Assembly (NCBI GenBank): GCA_044353905.1
Contig: JBILBA010000004.1
Location: 27,690 to 91,689 of the forward strand
Reading direction: 5' to 3'
Length of the DNA: 64,000 bases
DNA from: MWH-TA3 sp044353905
Lineage (GTDB): Bacteria; Actinomycetota; Actinomycetes; Actinomycetales; Microbacteriaceae
Position 1 is the stretch's first letter. Every line of letters begins with the position of its first letter. This document shows, piece by piece, positions 9,728 through 17,966 of the stretch. Below the pieces are notes generated by a model. It ran no database searches. It was not told where the DNA came from and worked only from the letters and a program-made list of their open reading frames with translations. The translations under genes were made by a program, and so were the position numbers.

Positions 9728-10402
9728 TTAGGTCGAGATTAGAGGCGCGCCGTTACGGCTGCGACGCAGGTAGCGGTAACCCTCGTCATCATGCGCGACG
9801 TTGCGCAAAACACCACCAAAATCTGCAGCAACGAGTTCCGGAATTCGCAGGCCGAGCTTCGGCGAAAGTGTTTGGCACCATTCATCGACCACACCAGCGT
9901 CGACCAGCTTTTGGACGAGCAACGGACCACCCTCGCACACGATTTTCTTGTACCCCAAAGCCCTGACCGCTTTGATGATGGCTTCTCCAGTGAATTGTCG
10001 AAGAACAACATTGTTTGTCGGACTCGGCGGGTTTCCCGAGCGGCCGTGCAAAACAGTAATTCGACCACGCGCTCGCGCGATAGCACTGAGCGGGATGTCT
10101 CCACTCTCAGAAACGATGACAACATCGCTATTCCGAGGGATGCAGTCGGGCTCGGTGCGAACGGTTACCCCGCCAATGAGGATTACGTCGGCCTCCGCAC
10201 GCAACGCCGCGAGCACGTCGCGATCAGCGCCGCCCGTGAGATCCCGACTGGAGCGAGAGCCCCCGACGGTATTGCCCAGTGCATCAGTAATGAGATTCAC
10301 GCGAACCCATTTACTGCCGAGTGTGTTCCACCAAGTCTGGCCTGATACGGAGTCGCGAGAATCAAACTCGAACACCTCGGGATAGTCGTTACTAATTTTC
10401 AT
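9728..10402 (-). CDS. Pyrimidine reductase family protein (RibD C-terminal domain)
   Basis: This 224-residue stand-alone RibD-C/dihydrofolate-reductase-fold protein resembles the NADPH-dependent reductase half of RibD, which reduces 5-amino-6-ribosylaminouracil phosphate. Supporting segments are RVNLITDALGNTVGG near residue 34, ILIGGVTVRTE, and CEGGPLLVQKLVDAGVVDEW. The cytidine-deaminase half of RibD is absent. It is divergent from zapE, an arrangement common in related actinobacteria. Whether it acts in riboflavin synthesis or on another pyrimidine or pteridine substrate cannot be decided here. Confidence 0.85.
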   Translation of the reverse strand: MKISNDYPEVFEFDSRDSVSGQTWWNTLGSKWVRVNLITDALGNTVGGSRSSRDLTGGADRDVLAALRAEADVILIGGVTVRTEPDCIPRNSDVVIVSESGDIPLSAIARARGRITVLHGRSGNPPSPTNNVVLRQFTGEAIIKAVRALGYKKIVCEGGPLLVQKLVDAGVVDEWCQTLSPKLGLRIPELVAADFGGVLRNVAHDDEGYRYLRRSRNGAPLIST

Positions 10403-10454
10403 AGATATTATTCTCGGGCATGGCGTGGAATCCGTCAGGTAGGCTCGTCAAATC
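10403..10454. promoter_or_regulatory. Divergent promoter region between the reductase gene and zapE
   Basis: This 52-base gap must hold promoters in both directions. On the plus strand TAGGCT (10440-10445) ends 9 bases before the zapE GTG and there is no Shine-Dalgarno between them, so zapE may be leaderless or nearly so. The left half is AT-rich (TAGATATTATT, 10402-10412) and probably serves the minus-strand reductase gene. Confidence 0.4.
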
Positions 10455-11441
10455 GTGTCGCGTATACATCTGGTCGAAAGACGTCCCACTCTCACCACGG
10501 CCCAAATGCTTAAACACCTCGTGCCACCACGGCAATTCGCGTCAGCGTCCTTCGAATCATTCGTCCCCGACACGAACTTTCCTTCTCAGGCCGCCGCTCG
10601 CGATACCGCCAATGACTTCGGCAGTGGCGGCGGTGGTGGGCTGTTCCGAAAGTCAACCCAGCGCCCCGGACTGTATCTCGACGGCGGGTTCGGGGTAGGA
10701 AAAACCCACCTTTTGGCCGCAACTTGGCACCGCGCCTCCGGGCGGAAATACTTCGGCACATTCATCGAATACACGGCCCTGGTCGGAGCGCTCGGCTACG
10801 CCGAAGCAGCGAAGTCTCTCGCGGGAGCCTCATTCATCGCAATCGACGAATTCGAACTCGATGATCCTGGTGACACGATGATGATGACCCGCTTACTCGG
10901 TGACCTGATGGAAAAGGGGACGAAGGTCATGGCGACGTCCAACACCCCACCGAACGCGCTGGGGGAGGGCCGCTTCGCTGCGGCGGATTTTTTACGCGAA
11001 ATTCACGCACTGTCCGATCGCTTCGTGACCCTGCGGATCGATGGCGTCGACTATCGTCATCGCGAGAACGAAGGCCGAGCCGATGTGTCCACCGAGACCG
11101 AGATCAACAAACTTCCGACGACGGACAACGTTTCTGATGATTCGTTCAGCGACGTGGTGCGGCACCTCGCCACACTTCACCCCAGCAAATACGTCCCGTT
11201 GATTAATGGCGTTTCACTGGCAATCTGGCGTGACGTGATTCCGTTCACCGATCAGAATGACGCATTGAGGTTCGTCGCCCTCGTCGACCGTCTCTACGAC
11301 TCGGACATCCCGATTCGCGCATCCGGGGTCGCGGTGGATGAAGTTTTTCCCGAGGACATGCTGTCTGGTGGCTTTCGAAAGAAATACCTCCGCGCGCAGT
11401 CGCGACTCGTGGCTCTGACGCACCGCGACATTTCCATTTAG
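10455..11441 (+). CDS. zapE: Cell division protein ZapE / AFG1-like ATPase
   Basis: This 328-residue AAA-type ATPase belongs to the AFG1/ZapE family; in E. coli ZapE acts at the division ring. The Walker A motif GGFGVGKTHLL is near residues 77-87 and Walker B is FIAIDEFELDD. A sensor-like ATSNTPP follows, as is usual in the family. It starts with GTG directly after the divergent promoter gap and ends 47 bases before the tRNA cluster. No membrane anchor is visible. The family call is secure; a division role in actinobacteria is inferred. Confidence 0.91.
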   Translation: MSRIHLVERRPTLTTAQMLKHLVPPRQFASASFESFVPDTNFPSQAAARDTANDFGSGGGGGLFRKSTQRPGLYLDGGFGVGKTHLLAATWHRASGRKYFGTFIEYTALVGALGYAEAAKSLAGASFIAIDEFELDDPGDTMMMTRLLGDLMEKGTKVMATSNTPPNALGEGRFAAADFLREIHALSDRFVTLRIDGVDYRHRENEGRADVSTETEINKLPTTDNVSDDSFSDVVRHLATLHPSKYVPLINGVSLAIWRDVIPFTDQNDALRFVALVDRLYDSDIPIRASGVAVDEVFPEDMLSGGFRKKYLRAQSRLVALTHRDISI

Positions 11442-11488
11442 CGATCAGGGTGCCTGCGCTGACAGCGTGCTGTGTCAGAATGTAGCAA

Positions 11489-11561
11489 GGGCGATTGGCG
11501 CAGTTGGTAGCGCGCTTCCTTCACACGGAAGAGGTCATCGGTTCGAGTCCGGTATCGCCCA
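11489..11561 (+). tRNA. tRNA-Val (CAC)
   Basis: This is a 73-base cloverleaf with acceptor stem GGGCGAT/ATCGCCC, anticodon stem CTTCC/GGAAG around the loop TTCACAC (anticodon CAC, reads GUG), and T-loop GTTCGAGTC. CCA is not encoded. It is almost identical to the Val-GAC tRNA at 11911. A CAGAAT hexamer ends 7 bases upstream and could be the -10. Confidence 0.95.
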
Positions 11562-11714
11562 CAGCAATCCAGGCGCGTCCCCGTTGGGTTAGACGCGTGA
11601 GTCCACTGGACCTCCGCGCTACTCCAGCTTCAGCAACGAACAGACACACGCGTCGGATGGTTTGGAATCGTCCTGAAGTTTCGATAGAGTCAGGGAGTTA
11701 TCGAAAGATAATGT
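11562..11714 (+). other. Spacer between tRNA-Val(CAC) and tRNA-Gly
   Basis: No gene is seen in these 153 bases. They contain a -10-like TAGAGT (about 11687-11692) and, just before tRNA-Gly, a short hairpin TTATC-GAAA-GATAA. The spacer length suggests tRNA-Gly and the two tRNAs after it have their own promoter here. Confidence 0.35.
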
Positions 11715-11786
11715 GCGGATGTGGCGCAGTGGTAGCGCATAACCTTGCCAAGGTTAGGGTCGCGAGTTCGAATCTCGTCATCCGCT
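11715..11786 (+). tRNA. tRNA-Gly (GCC)
   Basis: This is a 72-base cloverleaf with acceptor stem GCGGATG/CATCCGC, anticodon stem TAACC/GGTTA around TTGCCAA (anticodon GCC, reads GGU and GGC), and T-arm GCGAGTTCGAATCTCGT. CCA is not encoded. Confidence 0.95.
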
Positions 11787-11819
11787 CGAGGTAAACCTCC
11801 GGGTCCAAAATACCCACAC

Positions 11820-11890
11820 GGTGGCGTGGCCGAGAGGCGAGGCAGCGGCCTGCAAAGCCGTCCACACGGGTTCAAATCCCGTCGCCACCT
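11820..11890 (+). tRNA. tRNA-Cys (GCA)
   Basis: This is a 71-base cloverleaf with acceptor stem GGTGGCG/CGCCACC, anticodon stem GCGGC/GCCGT around CTGCAAA (anticodon GCA), and T-arm CGGGTTCAAATCCCG. CCA is not encoded. It lies 33 bases after tRNA-Gly. Confidence 0.95.
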
Positions 11891-11910
11891 CACATAACTG
11901 AACACGCATT

Positions 11911-11982
11911 GGGCGATTGGCGCAGCGGTAGCGCGCTTCCCTGACACGGAAGAGGTCATCGGTTCGATCCCGGTATCGCCCA
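11911..11982 (+). tRNA. tRNA-Val (GAC)
   Basis: This is a 72-base cloverleaf with acceptor stem GGGCGAT/ATCGCCC, anticodon stem CTTCC/GGAAG around CTGACAC (anticodon GAC, reads GUU and GUC), and T-loop GTTCGATCC. It differs from the Val-CAC tRNA mainly in the anticodon loop, one D-loop base and one T-loop base. thrS begins 30 bases downstream. Confidence 0.95.
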
Positions 11983-12012
11983 CCCACGCAAACTGAGTAC
12001 GGAGGGTTGTCG

Positions 12013-13995
12013 ATGTCGAACTCGATAACGCTCACGGAAGCCCACACCGGTTTCGAACTATTCGCAGAGAAATCGATCGTCGCGATGCGGGTCAACGGAG
12101 AACTTCGGGATCTGGCGCATCAGGCCCTCATCGGAGATGTCGTCGAGGGCGTCGACATCTCATCACCGGACGGGCTCGACATTCTGCGTCACTCAACCGC
12201 GCACGTTTTGGCACAGGCTGTTCAGCGCATCAATCCCAAGGCGAAACTCGGTATCGGACCTCCCGTCACAGACGGGTTCTACTACGACTTCGACGTCGCC
12301 ACAGCGTTCACTCCCGAAGACTTGGTTTCGCTCGAAAAGGAAATGAATCGAATTGTCCAGGAAGGCCAACGATTTATGCGCCGAGTCGTGACCGACGACG
12401 AAGCTCGTTCCGAGTTGGCGAACGAACCCTACAAACTCGAATTGATCGGGCTGAAGGGCGGCGCGACCGGCGACGACAACGAGAGTGTCGAGGTCGGCGG
12501 TTCCGAATTGACCATTTACGACAATGTCGACCCCAAGACCGGCGAGACGAAGTGGAAGGACTTGTGTCGAGGTCCTCACCTTCCGAACACGCGAATGATC
12601 GGGCAGGGATACAAGCTGATGCGGGCGGCCGCGGCGTACTGGCGAGGCTCGGAGAAGAACCCGTCTCTCCAGAGAATTTATGGAACCGGTTGGCCGTCGA
12701 AGCAGGAATTGCGCGACTACACCGAACGCCTCGAAGAAGCCCAGAAACGCGACCATCGTCGTCTCGGCGCGGAACTGGACCTCTTTTCGTTCCCCGAAGA
12801 GATCGGCTCTGGACTTCCCGTGTTTCACCCGAAAGGTGGAGTTATTCGGCGTGCGATGGAGGACTATTCGCGCAGCCGACACGAAGAGGGCGGGTACGAA
12901 TTCGTCTATTCCCCGCACATCACCAAGCAGAATCTTTTCGAAACGTCCGGACACCTCGCCTGGTACAAGGACGGGATGTTCCCGCCGATGCACCTGGACG
13001 AGGTTCGCAACGAGGCCGGCGAGATCACCCGCGCGGGGGTCGATTACTACCTCAAGCCGATGAATTGTCCGTTCCACATCCTGATTTATCGTTCGCAGGG
13101 ACGCTCGTATCGTGACTTGCCGATGCGACTGTTCGAATTCGGTGGCGTTTATCGCTACGAGAAGTCGGGCGTTGTCCACGGGTTAACGCGCGTTCGCGGA
13201 ATGACGCAGGACGACGCGCACATTTTTACGACTCCCGAAAAGATGGAAGAGGAACTGGTCAAGGTCCTCGACTTCGTCCTCACACTCCTTCGGGACTACG
13301 GGCTCAACGACTTTTATCTTGAGTTGTCGACCCGAGACCCAGAGAGCGACAAATTTGTTGGAGCGGACGAGATGTGGGACGCCGCGACCGCCACTCTCGA
13401 AAAAGTTGCCACCGAATCGGGACTCACACTCGTTCCGGATCCGGGAGGCGCGGCCTTTTACGGTCCCAAGATTTCAGTTCAGGCACGTGACGCAATCGGT
13501 CGCACCTGGCAGATGTCGACAATCCAACTTGATTTCAATCTGCCCGAACGTTTTGGGCTCGAATACACCGCATCGGACGGTTCTCGCCAACAGCCGGTCA
13601 TGATCCACCGTGCGCTCTTTGGTTCAGTCGAGCGGTTCTTCGGTGTCCTGCTCGAACACTACGCGGGGGCGTTCCCGGTATGGCTCGCGCCAGTTCAGGC
13701 GGTTGCGGTTCCCGTCGCCGAGGAATACGCGGAATACCTGGGTGATGTCGTTGCACGTATGAAGAAAGCCGGGATTCGAGCGGAACTGGACGCGTCGGAT
13801 GACCGGATGCAAAAGAAAATCCGTAACCACACGCTGCAAAAAGTCCCCTACATCGTCATCGCGGGGGAAGAGGATCGCGCCAACAACGCGGTCAGTTTCC
13901 GATTCCGAAATGGCGAGCAGGAAAACGGCATCCCGGTCGACGTCGCGATCGAGCGGATTACGGGAGTGATTTCATCTCGGTCGATCGAGCTGTAG
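12013..13995 (+). CDS. thrS: Threonyl-tRNA synthetase
   Basis: ThrRS charges tRNA-Thr with threonine. The 660 residues show a TGS-like N terminus, the editing-domain HxxxH motif at about residue 60 (HSTAHVLAQAV), and the class II catalytic core with the zinc cysteine in MNCPFH (near residue 350) and motif 2 FEFGGVYRYEKSG. The C-terminal anticodon-binding domain follows. I start at the ATG at 12013, which has GGAGGG at 12001-12006; a TTG two codons earlier is less likely. The HIT gene follows after 2 bases. No T-box leader is present, since only 30 bases separate this gene from the preceding tRNA. Confidence 0.96.
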   Translation: MSNSITLTEAHTGFELFAEKSIVAMRVNGELRDLAHQALIGDVVEGVDISSPDGLDILRHSTAHVLAQAVQRINPKAKLGIGPPVTDGFYYDFDVATAFTPEDLVSLEKEMNRIVQEGQRFMRRVVTDDEARSELANEPYKLELIGLKGGATGDDNESVEVGGSELTIYDNVDPKTGETKWKDLCRGPHLPNTRMIGQGYKLMRAAAAYWRGSEKNPSLQRIYGTGWPSKQELRDYTERLEEAQKRDHRRLGAELDLFSFPEEIGSGLPVFHPKGGVIRRAMEDYSRSRHEEGGYEFVYSPHITKQNLFETSGHLAWYKDGMFPPMHLDEVRNEAGEITRAGVDYYLKPMNCPFHILIYRSQGRSYRDLPMRLFEFGGVYRYEKSGVVHGLTRVRGMTQDDAHIFTTPEKMEEELVKVLDFVLTLLRDYGLNDFYLELSTRDPESDKFVGADEMWDAATATLEKVATESGLTLVPDPGGAAFYGPKISVQARDAIGRTWQMSTIQLDFNLPERFGLEYTASDGSRQQPVMIHRALFGSVERFFGVLLEHYAGAFPVWLAPVQAVAVPVAEEYAEYLGDVVARMKKAGIRAELDASDDRMQKKIRNHTLQKVPYIVIAGEEDRANNAVSFRFRNGEQENGIPVDVAIERITGVISSRSIEL

Positions 13996-13997
13996 TC

Positions 13998-14528
13998 GTG
14001 ACAACCGAATCGAGCGATCTCTTCGCCGGAGACCCGGACGGAATGGAACGGTTGTGGACGCCGCATCGCATGGTGTACCTCAATCACGAGGACGATCGTT
14101 CACGTTGCCCGTTTTGCGCAGCCCCCGAACGCAGTGACGAGGAAGGACTCATCGTTTATCGCGGCGCGCACGCTTTCGTCATCATGAATCTTTTCCCGTA
14201 CAACTCGGGGCACATCATGGTCTGCCCGAATCGCCACGTCGCCACCTACGATTTGGCGACACCGGAAGAGGTAGCCGAAATCGGCTTGTTGTCACAAATC
14301 GCAATGCGAGTTCTCACGGCTGCGACGGGTTGTGTAGGTTTCAATTTAGGTATGAATCAAGGTGAAGTTTCGGGTGCGGGAGTTCAGGATCATCTTCACC
14401 AACACATCGTCCCGCGCTGGCCAAACGACGCGAACTTTTTCCCGATTATCGCTAAGACCAAGGCGATGCCGCGGCTACTCGGCGAGATGAGGGAACTGTT
14501 GGCACAGCACTGGCCGGCCGAGTCTTAG
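13998..14528 (+). CDS. HIT family hydrolase/phosphorylase (actinobacterial Ap4A phosphorylase type)
   Basis: This is a 176-residue histidine-triad protein. The triad HLHQHIVPRW is near residues 132-141, and the zinc-type CPFC pair near residues 37-40 is characteristic of the actinobacterial group. The M. tuberculosis relative Rv2613c is an Ap4A phosphorylase, so nucleotide-polyphosphate breakdown is the best guess. The GTG start is 2 bases after thrS. In many actinobacteria pgsA and lipid acyltransferase genes follow; here pdxS follows instead. Confidence 0.88.
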   Translation: MTTESSDLFAGDPDGMERLWTPHRMVYLNHEDDRSRCPFCAAPERSDEEGLIVYRGAHAFVIMNLFPYNSGHIMVCPNRHVATYDLATPEEVAEIGLLSQIAMRVLTAATGCVGFNLGMNQGEVSGAGVQDHLHQHIVPRWPNDANFFPIIAKTKAMPRLLGEMRELLAQHWPAES

Positions 14529-14531
14529 ACT
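14526..14531 (+). promoter_or_regulatory. Probable -10 element (TAGACT) for pdxST, starting at the HIT stop codon
   Basis: The TAG stop of the HIT gene is the first half of TAGACT. Transcription would begin near 14538, giving a leader of about 35 bases with AAGGAG before pdxS. A -35 is not obvious. Confidence 0.45.
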
Positions 14532-14572
14532 AGATAAGTGCCCACTCGGGCGTAACTCAAGGAGTGATAGGT

Positions 14573-15463
14573 ATGGCGGAAAAGACCGTCGGAACCCCCC
14601 TCGTCAAGAGCGGGCTCGCAGAGATGCTCAAGGGTGGCGTCATCATGGACGTCGTCAATGCCGAACAGGCAAAAATTGCCGAGGACGCTGGCGCAGTCGC
14701 CGTCATGGCGTTGGAACGTGTACCCGCCGACATTCGTTCTCAGGGCGGTGTCGCACGAATGAGCGACCCCGATCTCATTGACCAGATCATTGCGACGGTC
14801 TCGATTCCTGTTATGGCAAAAGCCCGTATCGGCCACTTCGTTGAGGCGCAAGTACTACAGTCCCTCGGCGTCGATTACATCGACGAGTCCGAAGTTCTAT
14901 CGCCAGCCGATTACGTCAACCACATCGACAAGTGGCCCTTTACAGTGCCCTTCGTGTGTGGAGCGACGAACCTCGGAGAAGCGCTTCGCCGCATCACCGA
15001 AGGCGCATCGATGATTCGCTCGAAGGGTGAGGCTGGAACCGGCGACGTGTCGGAAGCAACGAAGCACATTCGCACTATCCGCGGAGAGATTGCGGCTTTG
15101 TCGGCCAAGTCTGAAGACGAACTGTATGTCGCGGCAAAGGAACTTCAGGCCCCTCTAGAGCTTGTTCGCCAGGTCGCTCGCGAAAAGAAACTTCCTGTCG
15201 TCCTGTTCGTAGCAGGCGGCGTGGCCACTCCGGCCGATGCCGCGATGATGATGCAACTCGGTGCAGACGGAGTCTTCGTCGGCTCGGGTGTCTTCAAGTC
15301 CGGGAATCCCGTCGAGCGCGCGAAAGCAATTGTCAAGGCGACAACGGCCTACACGGACGCCAAAGTCATCGCGGATGTCTCGCGTGGACTCGGTGAAGCG
15401 ATGGTCGGTATCAACGTCTCGGACCTTCCCGCACCGCACCGTCTCTCTGAGCGTGGCTGGTAG
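14573..15463 (+). CDS. pdxS: Pyridoxal 5'-phosphate synthase subunit PdxS
   Basis: PdxS makes PLP from ribose 5-phosphate, glyceraldehyde 3-phosphate and ammonia delivered by PdxT. The 296-residue (beta/alpha)8 protein carries the active-site lysines in VMAKARIGH and RSKGEAGTG. The upstream GTG at 14564 is in frame but would place the start inside the ribosome site. AAGGAG at 14559-14564 fits the ATG at 14573, which I chose. It overlaps pdxT by 11 bases, consistent with the 12+12 PdxS-PdxT complex. Confidence 0.96.
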   Translation: MAEKTVGTPLVKSGLAEMLKGGVIMDVVNAEQAKIAEDAGAVAVMALERVPADIRSQGGVARMSDPDLIDQIIATVSIPVMAKARIGHFVEAQVLQSLGVDYIDESEVLSPADYVNHIDKWPFTVPFVCGATNLGEALRRITEGASMIRSKGEAGTGDVSEATKHIRTIRGEIAALSAKSEDELYVAAKELQAPLELVRQVAREKKLPVVLFVAGGVATPADAAMMMQLGADGVFVGSGVFKSGNPVERAKAIVKATTAYTDAKVIADVSRGLGEAMVGINVSDLPAPHRLSERGW

Positions 15464-16055
15464 TCAACTGACGATCGGCGTACTCGCTCTCCAGGGTGAT
15501 GTGCGCGAGCACGAGGTGGTGCTCGACGAACTGGGCGTGCCCCATCGCCAGGTTCGAACACCGACCGACCTCGTCGGAATCGACGGTTTGATCATCCCCG
15601 GTGGTGAGTCGAGTGTCATCGACAAGCTGTCGCGAATTTTCGAGGTTCGTGAACCGCTGGTCGCAGCCATCTCCGCAGGCCTGCCTGTTCTTGGGACGTG
15701 CGCGGGCCTGATTGTGTTGTCGACGTCGTTGATTGGTGCAATTGATGGACAACAAACCTTTGGCGGTCTCGACATATCTGTTGAACGAAACGCGTTCGGG
15801 GGACAGCTCGAATCGTTCGAGACCGCGATCGACATGCCGGTAATCGGCGGCGCCCCTGTGAAAGCGGCATTTATTCGAGCGCCGATCATCCGTGACGTGC
15901 GGGCGTGCGAGGTCATCGCGACTCTCGGCAATGGCGACATCGTCGGCGTTCGCTCGGGAAACTGCGTCGGAATCTCGTTCCACCCAGAGCTCGTGGGTGA
16001 ATCACGCGTCCACGCATGGTGGTTGAACACTGTCGTCGCGGGCGCACAGCGGTAG
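15453..16055 (+). CDS. pdxT: Pyridoxal 5'-phosphate synthase glutaminase subunit PdxT
   Basis: This class I-type glutaminase supplies ammonia to PdxS. It shows GGESS near residue 50, the nucleophile C83 in GTCAGL, and the His-Glu pair in SFHPEL near the C terminus. From the GTG at 15453 it is 200 residues, normal for PdxT. The open frame extends far upstream into pdxS, but the family start aligns with the segment LTIGVLALQGD, which begins six codons after this GTG. The start is therefore moderately certain. The stop TAG forms part of the next promoter. Confidence 0.93.
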   Translation: MAGSQLTIGVLALQGDVREHEVVLDELGVPHRQVRTPTDLVGIDGLIIPGGESSVIDKLSRIFEVREPLVAAISAGLPVLGTCAGLIVLSTSLIGAIDGQQTFGGLDISVERNAFGGQLESFETAIDMPVIGGAPVKAAFIRAPIIRDVRACEVIATLGNGDIVGVRSGNCVGISFHPELVGESRVHAWWLNTVVAGAQR

Positions 16056-16058
16056 CAT
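16053..16058 (+). promoter_or_regulatory. Probable -10 element (TAGCAT) for yebC, starting at the pdxT stop codon
   Basis: The pdxT TAG stop continues as TAGCAT. A transcript from about 16065 would have a leader of about 20 bases with a purine-rich GAGGGAAG before the yebC ATG. Confidence 0.4.
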
Positions 16059-16085
16059 CGTCACGAACGACAGTGAGGGAAGAAA

Positions 16086-16847
16086 ATGTCCGGACACTCC
16101 AAATGGGCGACAACCAAACACAAAAAGGCTGTCATCGACGGCCGTCGCGCGAAGGCCTTTGCCAAGCTCATCAAGAACATTGAGGTCGCGGCCAAGATGG
16201 GTGGCGCGGACTTCGCCGGTAACCCCACGCTTGCTGATGCCGTGTACAAGGCCAAAAAGGCGAGTGTCCCCAACGACAACATCGATCGTGCGGTCAAGCG
16301 TGGCGCCGGTCTCTCGGGCGAGTCCATTGACTACATGACGATCATGTACGAGGGTTACGGACCCTCTGGTGTCGCCCTCCTCATTGAGTGCCTCACGGAC
16401 AACAAGAACCGAGCAGCGGCAGAGGTTCGGACGGCTATGGCCCGCAACGGTGGAACGATGGCCGACCCCGGTTCGGTTGCCTACAATTTCGCGCGGAAGG
16501 GTGTGATTTCGATCACCAAGGCCGACGGCGTTTCAGAGGACGACATTCTGCTCGCGGTGCTTGACGCCGGAGCCGAAGAGGTCGTTGACCACGGCGGAGG
16601 ATTCGAGATCATCACGGACACCGCAAATCTGGTCGCGACTCGCGTAGCGCTTCAAGAGGCGGGACTCGATTATGACTCGTCGGAAGCAGAATTCGTACCC
16701 TCGCTCTCGGTTGATGTGGACGCCGCGACAGCTCGTAAGGTGTTTCAGTTGATCGACGCACTCGAAGATCTTGACGATGTGCAAAACGTGTTTGCCAACT
16801 TCTCGATTCCGGTCGATGTTCAGGCCGAACTTGACTCGGACGAGTAA
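16086..16847 (+). CDS. yebC: YebC/TACO1 family protein
   Basis: This 253-residue protein starts with the family signature MSGHSKWATTKHKKA and has the SVPNDNIDRAVKRG segment. YebC/TACO1 proteins are reported both as transcription factors and as translation factors that relieve stalling; the sequence does not decide between these. It sits directly before ruvC with no gap (TAA then ATG), a classic yebC-ruvCAB arrangement. Confidence 0.94.
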   Translation: MSGHSKWATTKHKKAVIDGRRAKAFAKLIKNIEVAAKMGGADFAGNPTLADAVYKAKKASVPNDNIDRAVKRGAGLSGESIDYMTIMYEGYGPSGVALLIECLTDNKNRAAAEVRTAMARNGGTMADPGSVAYNFARKGVISITKADGVSEDDILLAVLDAGAEEVVDHGGGFEIITDTANLVATRVALQEAGLDYDSSEAEFVPSLSVDVDAATARKVFQLIDALEDLDDVQNVFANFSIPVDVQAELDSDE

Positions 16848-17393
16848 ATGACACGGATCCTTGGCGTTGACCCCGGTCTCACCCGGTGTGGCGTCGGGGT
16901 CATCGATTCAGCGGCTGCTCGCGCAGTGTCGTTTGTGGACGTTTCCGTGATTCGCAGCGCTGCAGATTCACCGCTTGAACAGCGGTTACTCACGATTCGG
17001 GACGGGCTCAACGTGGTGCTCGATGCTTTTCGACCGGATGTCATCGCGATCGAACGCGTCTTTGCGCAACACAACGTTCGGTCAGTGATGGGAACAGCGC
17101 AGGTCGCGGGAATCGCCTTGCTCCTCGCCGCCGAGCGAGGACTCGCCGTCGCGTTGCACACTCCGAGTGAGGTGAAGGCTGCGGTGACCGGCTATGGACG
17201 CGCGGACAAAAAGCAGGTGACCGCGATGGTCACCGCGATTCTGAAACTAGATTCACCGCCCAAGCCCGCCGATGCGGCTGATGCGTTGGCGCTGGCAATC
17301 TGTCACGCGTGGCGTGGCGGAGAGGTCGCACTGGAGGGCGAAACCGATGCTCAGCGCGCGTGGCGAACGGCCGTGAAGGCCTCGCGCTCGTAG
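16848..17393 (+). CDS. ruvC: Holliday junction resolvase RuvC
   Basis: RuvC cuts Holliday junctions after RuvAB branch migration. The 181 residues include the catalytic aspartate D8 in GVDPGLTRCG, the glutamate in VIAIERVF and the C-terminal acidic pair in DAADALALAICHAW. The ATG follows the yebC stop directly. The TAG stop begins the TAGGCT hexamer assigned to ruvA. Confidence 0.95.
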   Translation: MTRILGVDPGLTRCGVGVIDSAAARAVSFVDVSVIRSAADSPLEQRLLTIRDGLNVVLDAFRPDVIAIERVFAQHNVRSVMGTAQVAGIALLLAAERGLAVALHTPSEVKAAVTGYGRADKKQVTAMVTAILKLDSPPKPADAADALALAICHAWRGGEVALEGETDAQRAWRTAVKASRS

Positions 17394-17396
17394 GCT
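17391..17396 (+). promoter_or_regulatory. Probable -10 element (TAGGCT) for a leaderless ruvA, starting at the ruvC stop codon
   Basis: TAGGCT consists of the ruvC TAG plus GCT. It ends 6 bases before the ruvA ATG at 17403, the spacing expected if transcription starts at the A of ATG. No Shine-Dalgarno fits in the 9-base gap. Confidence 0.5.
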
Positions 17397-17402
17397 GACA
17401 TC

Positions 17403-17966
17403 ATGCTTGCGACCGTGCGTGGAATCGTGGCGTCGACTGGTATCGGCGATGTCATCATCGAGACCAACGGCATCGGGCTTCATGTCGCAGTTCCCCGCGA
17501 TTTCGGTGCAACCCTTCGGGTTGGCCAAGAGGCTTTCGTGCACACCGTTCTGATCCCACGCGAAGACGAATGGCTGCTGTTCGGATTCGCGTCCGCCGAG
17601 GACAAACAACTGTTCACGATCTTGCGGGGAGTGACCGGTGTTGGACCGCGCACGGCTCTCGCGATTCTGTCGACACTGTCTGCCTCCGAGATCGCGGAAG
17701 CGGTCGATGCCGGTGACGATTCTCGGTTTCGCGTGGTTCCGGGAATCGGACAGAAGACGGCGTCACTCATCATCGTCTCGCTCACAGGAAAGATGCCTCA
17801 AGCGTCCAACTCGGAGTCCTCAGAACTCGCCGAGGCGTTGACTGGTCTGGGCTGGTCGCAAAGTTCCGCACGCGATGTTGCTCGTGACGTCATCCGTGAT
17901 GCTCCGACGGCGAGCCTCGCAGAGCGCCTGAAGATCGCGCTCGCTTCCCTCGGCGGAAACTCGTGA
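17403..17966 (+). CDS. ruvA: Holliday junction branch migration protein RuvA
   Basis: This is a 187-residue junction-binding subunit. The OB-fold N terminus (MLATVRGIVAS) is followed by paired helix-hairpin-helix motifs with the segments LRGVTGVGPRTALAIL and VVPGIGQKTASLIIV, and a C-terminal RuvB-binding three-helix domain. It overlaps ruvB by 4 bases (GTGA). The start has no ribosome site but does have a -10 at leaderless spacing. Confidence 0.95.
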   Translation: MLATVRGIVASTGIGDVIIETNGIGLHVAVPRDFGATLRVGQEAFVHTVLIPREDEWLLFGFASAEDKQLFTILRGVTGVGPRTALAILSTLSASEIAEAVDAGDDSRFRVVPGIGQKTASLIIVSLTGKMPQASNSESSELAEALTGLGWSQSSARDVARDVIRDAPTASLAERLKIALASLGGNS

